DNA from: Streptomyces sp. SDr-06 | GTDB lineage: Bacteria > Actinomycetota > Actinomycetes > Streptomycetales > Streptomycetaceae | Direction of reading: 5' to 3' | Assembly: GCF_003324565.1 (NCBI RefSeq) | Contig: NZ_QOLA01000010.1 | Coordinates: forward strand, 1 to 64,000 | DNA length: 64,000 nucleotides | In this document: positions 62,271 to 64,000 of the stretch, piece after piece | Layout: each line of letters starts with the position of its first letter | How positions within the stretch are numbered: position 1 is the first letter of the stretch | Program-made: the position numbers and the translations under genes | The notes under the pieces: model-generated | Told to the model about the DNA's origin: nothing | Databases searched by the model: none | Seen by the model: only the letters and a program-made list of their open reading frames with translations

Positions 62271-63559
62271 GAGGCGGGCAAGGACTGCATGGCCTTGATG
62301 AAGCCGTCGGCGTCGAGCTTGCCGTCGAAGAACTGCTGGACGGCAGTGTGCAGCTGCGTGGACGCGCTCTGCGGGTACGCCTGGTCCCAGGAGAGCTGGA
62401 ACGAGGGGGCCGCCTTGACCAGCTCGTACTGGTACTTGGAGTACTCGGGGCTGGCCGAAGAGCTGAGGAAGTTCGGGGTGTTGACGGTGGTCGGCAGGTT
62501 GCCTATGGCGAGCTGGGCCTTGACGAACTCCTCGGTGTACATGAGTTTCAGGAACGCGGCGGCGGCTTCCGGGTGCTTGGTCTTCTTCAGCACCGAGTAG
62601 AAGTTGTTGGGGTTGCCGACGACGTCGGCCGGGTCGCCCTTGCCGCCGCTGACCGTGGGGAAGCCGCTGTAGCCGAGGTCGGACTTGGCGAAGTCCGGGT
62701 TGGCGTCCTGCTGGGTGGAGTAGTACCAGGAGCCCATCAGCTCGAAGGCGGCTCTGCCCCTGGCCACCAGCGCCGGGGAACCGCCGTCGGTGAACTTGAC
62801 GGAGTCGAAGTTGCCACCGAACGCCCCGGAGTCGACCAGTTCCTTGAGGGTGGCGAGTGCCTTGCGGCTGTCCCCGCTCGCCCAGGCCGCCTTGTCGCCG
62901 TTCACCGCCCGCTGGAACAGGCCGGGCCCGCCGATCCGGTCGTAGAGGTACTCGAACCACATCAGGGTGGGCCACTGGTCGGCGCCGCCGAGAGCGATCG
63001 GGGTTTTGCCCTTGGCCTTCAGCGTCTTGGTGGCGGCGACCAGTTCCTGCCAGGTCCGGGGCGGGGTCAGACCGGCTTCGGCCAGCACCTTCTTGTTGTG
63101 GAACAGCAGCACCGGCTGGGTGCCGCGCATCGGGACGCCGTACGGCTCTCCGTCCAGGACAGCCGAGTTGAACACCGTCGGCAGGAAGTTGCTCTTGAGG
63201 CCCGGGTCCTTGGCTATGAAGGCGTCGAGCGGGAGCAGCAGGCCGCCCTTGACGAACGGCTTGATGGAGCCGCCGCCCCAGTTGAAGAAGACGTCCGGCG
63301 CCTGCGGGGTGTTGATGACGGTCTGCAGCTTCTGCTGGTAGTCCGCGCCGGGGACGGTGTCGAGCACCACCTTGACCTTGGAGGTCTTGTTGAAGGTCTC
63401 GGCGATCTGCTTCTCGACCTTGTTGGTGGCATCGCCGTAGACCATGACGTGGATCGTCCCGGAGCCCGCGCCGGAGGAGGCGCCACCCGCTCCGCACGCG
63501 GCGGTCGTGCCGAGGACGAGTGCGGTGGCCGCGGTGATCGCGGCGAATCTCGATCCCAT
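62267..63559 (-). CDS. bxlE: ABC sugar-binding lipoprotein
   Basis: A 430-residue extracellular solute-binding protein of the CUT1 class. MGSRFAAITAATALVLGTTA leads to a lipobox with Cys22. The mature protein reads IHVMVYGDATNKVEKQIAET, PDVFFNWGGGSIKPFVKGGL and YGVPMRGTQPVLLFHNKKVL, then SWYYSTQQDANPDFAKSDLG. ATG 63559 places the signal peptide correctly. It is first in the operon; its ligand is inferred to be a xylo-oligosaccharide only from the GH3 gene. Confidence 0.92.
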   Translation of the reverse strand: MGSRFAAITAATALVLGTTAACGAGGASSGAGSGTIHVMVYGDATNKVEKQIAETFNKTSKVKVVLDTVPGADYQQKLQTVINTPQAPDVFFNWGGGSIKPFVKGGLLLPLDAFIAKDPGLKSNFLPTVFNSAVLDGEPYGVPMRGTQPVLLFHNKKVLAEAGLTPPRTWQELVAATKTLKAKGKTPIALGGADQWPTLMWFEYLYDRIGGPGLFQRAVNGDKAAWASGDSRKALATLKELVDSGAFGGNFDSVKFTDGGSPALVARGRAAFELMGSWYYSTQQDANPDFAKSDLGYSGFPTVSGGKGDPADVVGNPNNFYSVLKKTKHPEAAAAFLKLMYTEEFVKAQLAIGNLPTTVNTPNFLSSSASPEYSKYQYELVKAAPSFQLSWDQAYPQSASTQLHTAVQQFFDGKLDADGFIKAMQSLPAS

Positions 63560-63573
63560 ACCCTGCCCATCAT

Positions 63574-63584
63574 CGAATGTTTCG
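63574..63584. promoter_or_regulatory. putative LacI-type operator before the sugar operon
   Basis: CGAATGTTTCG, an inverted repeat (CGAA-N3-TTCG) 15 bp upstream of the binding-protein start in the region shared with the divergent LacI gene. A further CGAA follows at 63583-63586. It fits a site for that regulator. Confidence 0.5.
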
Positions 63585-63738
63585 AAGTACGTGCCGAATG
63601 TTGCAGGAAAGCTAGGACCGCCCCCGGCGCCAGTCAAGGGGTCCGACGGGATCCGCCCCAGCCGAGCGACCGGCTACCATCCGTGCCGTCTGCCACCCGC
63701 AACCACATTGGCCCAGCAGGGCAGTTCAGGAGGAGTCC

Positions 63739-64000
63739 GTGACCAGAGCCGCGACGCTCGCCGAGATCGCGCGAGAGGCGGGTGTCTCCGCCCCGACTGT
63801 TTCGAAAGTCCTCAACGGCCGAGCCGACGTCGCCCAGGGCACCCGGGACCGGGTCGAGGAGCTGCTGCGCCGACACGGCTACCGACGTCGGCGCAGCGTC
63901 CAGAGCAGCCCGCTGCTGGAACTGGTCTTCCACGAATTGGAAAGCGTCTGGGCGATGGAGGTGATCCGCGGCGTCGAGAACGTGGCGCGCGAGGAGGGGC
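63739..64000 (+). CDS. bxlR: LacI-family regulator (5' part; runs off the window)
   Basis: The GTG at 63739 follows a strong AGGAGGAG site. The first 87 codons give TRAATLAEIAREAGVSAPTV and SKVLNGRADVAQGTRDRVEE, a complete LacI helix-turn-helix and hinge, then PLLELVFHELESVWAMEVIR, the beginning of the sugar-binding domain. It is divergent from the binding-protein gene and is the likely repressor of the whole operon, released by an imported sugar. The remainder lies outside the window; the symbol is from context. Confidence 0.85.
   Translation, partial: MTRAATLAEIAREAGVSAPTVSKVLNGRADVAQGTRDRVEELLRRHGYRRRRSVQSSPLLELVFHELESVWAMEVIRGVENVAREEG

Noticed and set aside
61374..63497. A 707-residue fusion of binding protein and permease
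   Set aside because: The first half is out of frame with the binding protein and not protein-like; the permease starts at 62270 with an ATGA overlap.

Overview
The window is high-GC actinobacterial DNA. Codon use, IS content, GTG starts and families such as ANTAR, PucR and ScfR-type regulators, a venezuelin-like lanthipeptide locus and a bxl-type xylosidase operon all point to Streptomyces. The first ~18 kb and the patches at 44-51 kb are rich in truncated genes, frameshifts, IS remnants and helicase-associated-domain scraps, which suggests an accessory or subtelomeric chromosome arm.

Layout. 0-8 kb: edge of an IS3-type element, an ArsR-like regulator, GNAT and helicase remnants, an intact IS110 transposase beside a wrecked terpene synthase, a frameshifted membrane protein and a secreted protein. 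8-19 kb: SnoaL-like and ANTAR proteins, an AraC regulator, a flavin monooxygenase, a decayed IS5-type transposase, a two-domain GNAT, a hexapeptide acetyltransferase, an Rrf2 regulator with an SDR gene (matching operators in front of both), and a molybdopterin-domain oxidoreductase. 18.6-25 kb: a PucR regulator facing a ferredoxin reductase/fatty-acid desaturase pair, then a response regulator/histidine kinase pair followed by two small exported proteins. 25.5-28.6 kb: a three-gene peroxidase block (orphan protein, DyP peroxidase, catalase-like protein), two of the three frameshifted.

28.9-35.4 kb: a TetR regulator faces an aromatic-ring degradation operon: extradiol-type dioxygenase, FAH-family hydrolase, MhpA-like hydroxylase and a damaged acetoacetyl-CoA synthetase. 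Two copies of a TGATG-type palindrome lie in the divergent promoter. 37-43 kb: the glyoxylate shunt (isocitrate lyase, malate synthase) with a 3-hydroxyacyl-CoA dehydrogenase, controlled in all likelihood by the divergent ScfR/RamB-type regulator. 43-48.4 kb: a cation/proton antiporter, a MarR regulator facing phenolic acid decarboxylase, and an IS5-type unit whose matching ends enclose a second MarR-type gene.

48.8-56.1 kb is the most distinctive part: an operon of three small secreted proteins (two paralogous), a stand-alone signal peptidase II, and a class IV (venezuelin-like) lanthipeptide cluster: LanL synthetase, a 51-residue precursor peptide, ABC ATPase and ABC permease. 57-64 kb: remnants of a LacI regulator and a xylulokinase, then a complete bxl-type operon (solute-binding lipoprotein, two permeases, GH3 glycosidase, all translationally overlapped) with a divergent LacI-family gene that runs off the window.

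Several breaks are single-base indels, some in G/C runs, so part of the apparent decay may be sequencing error; truncations with large deletions and IS junctions are not explained that way.
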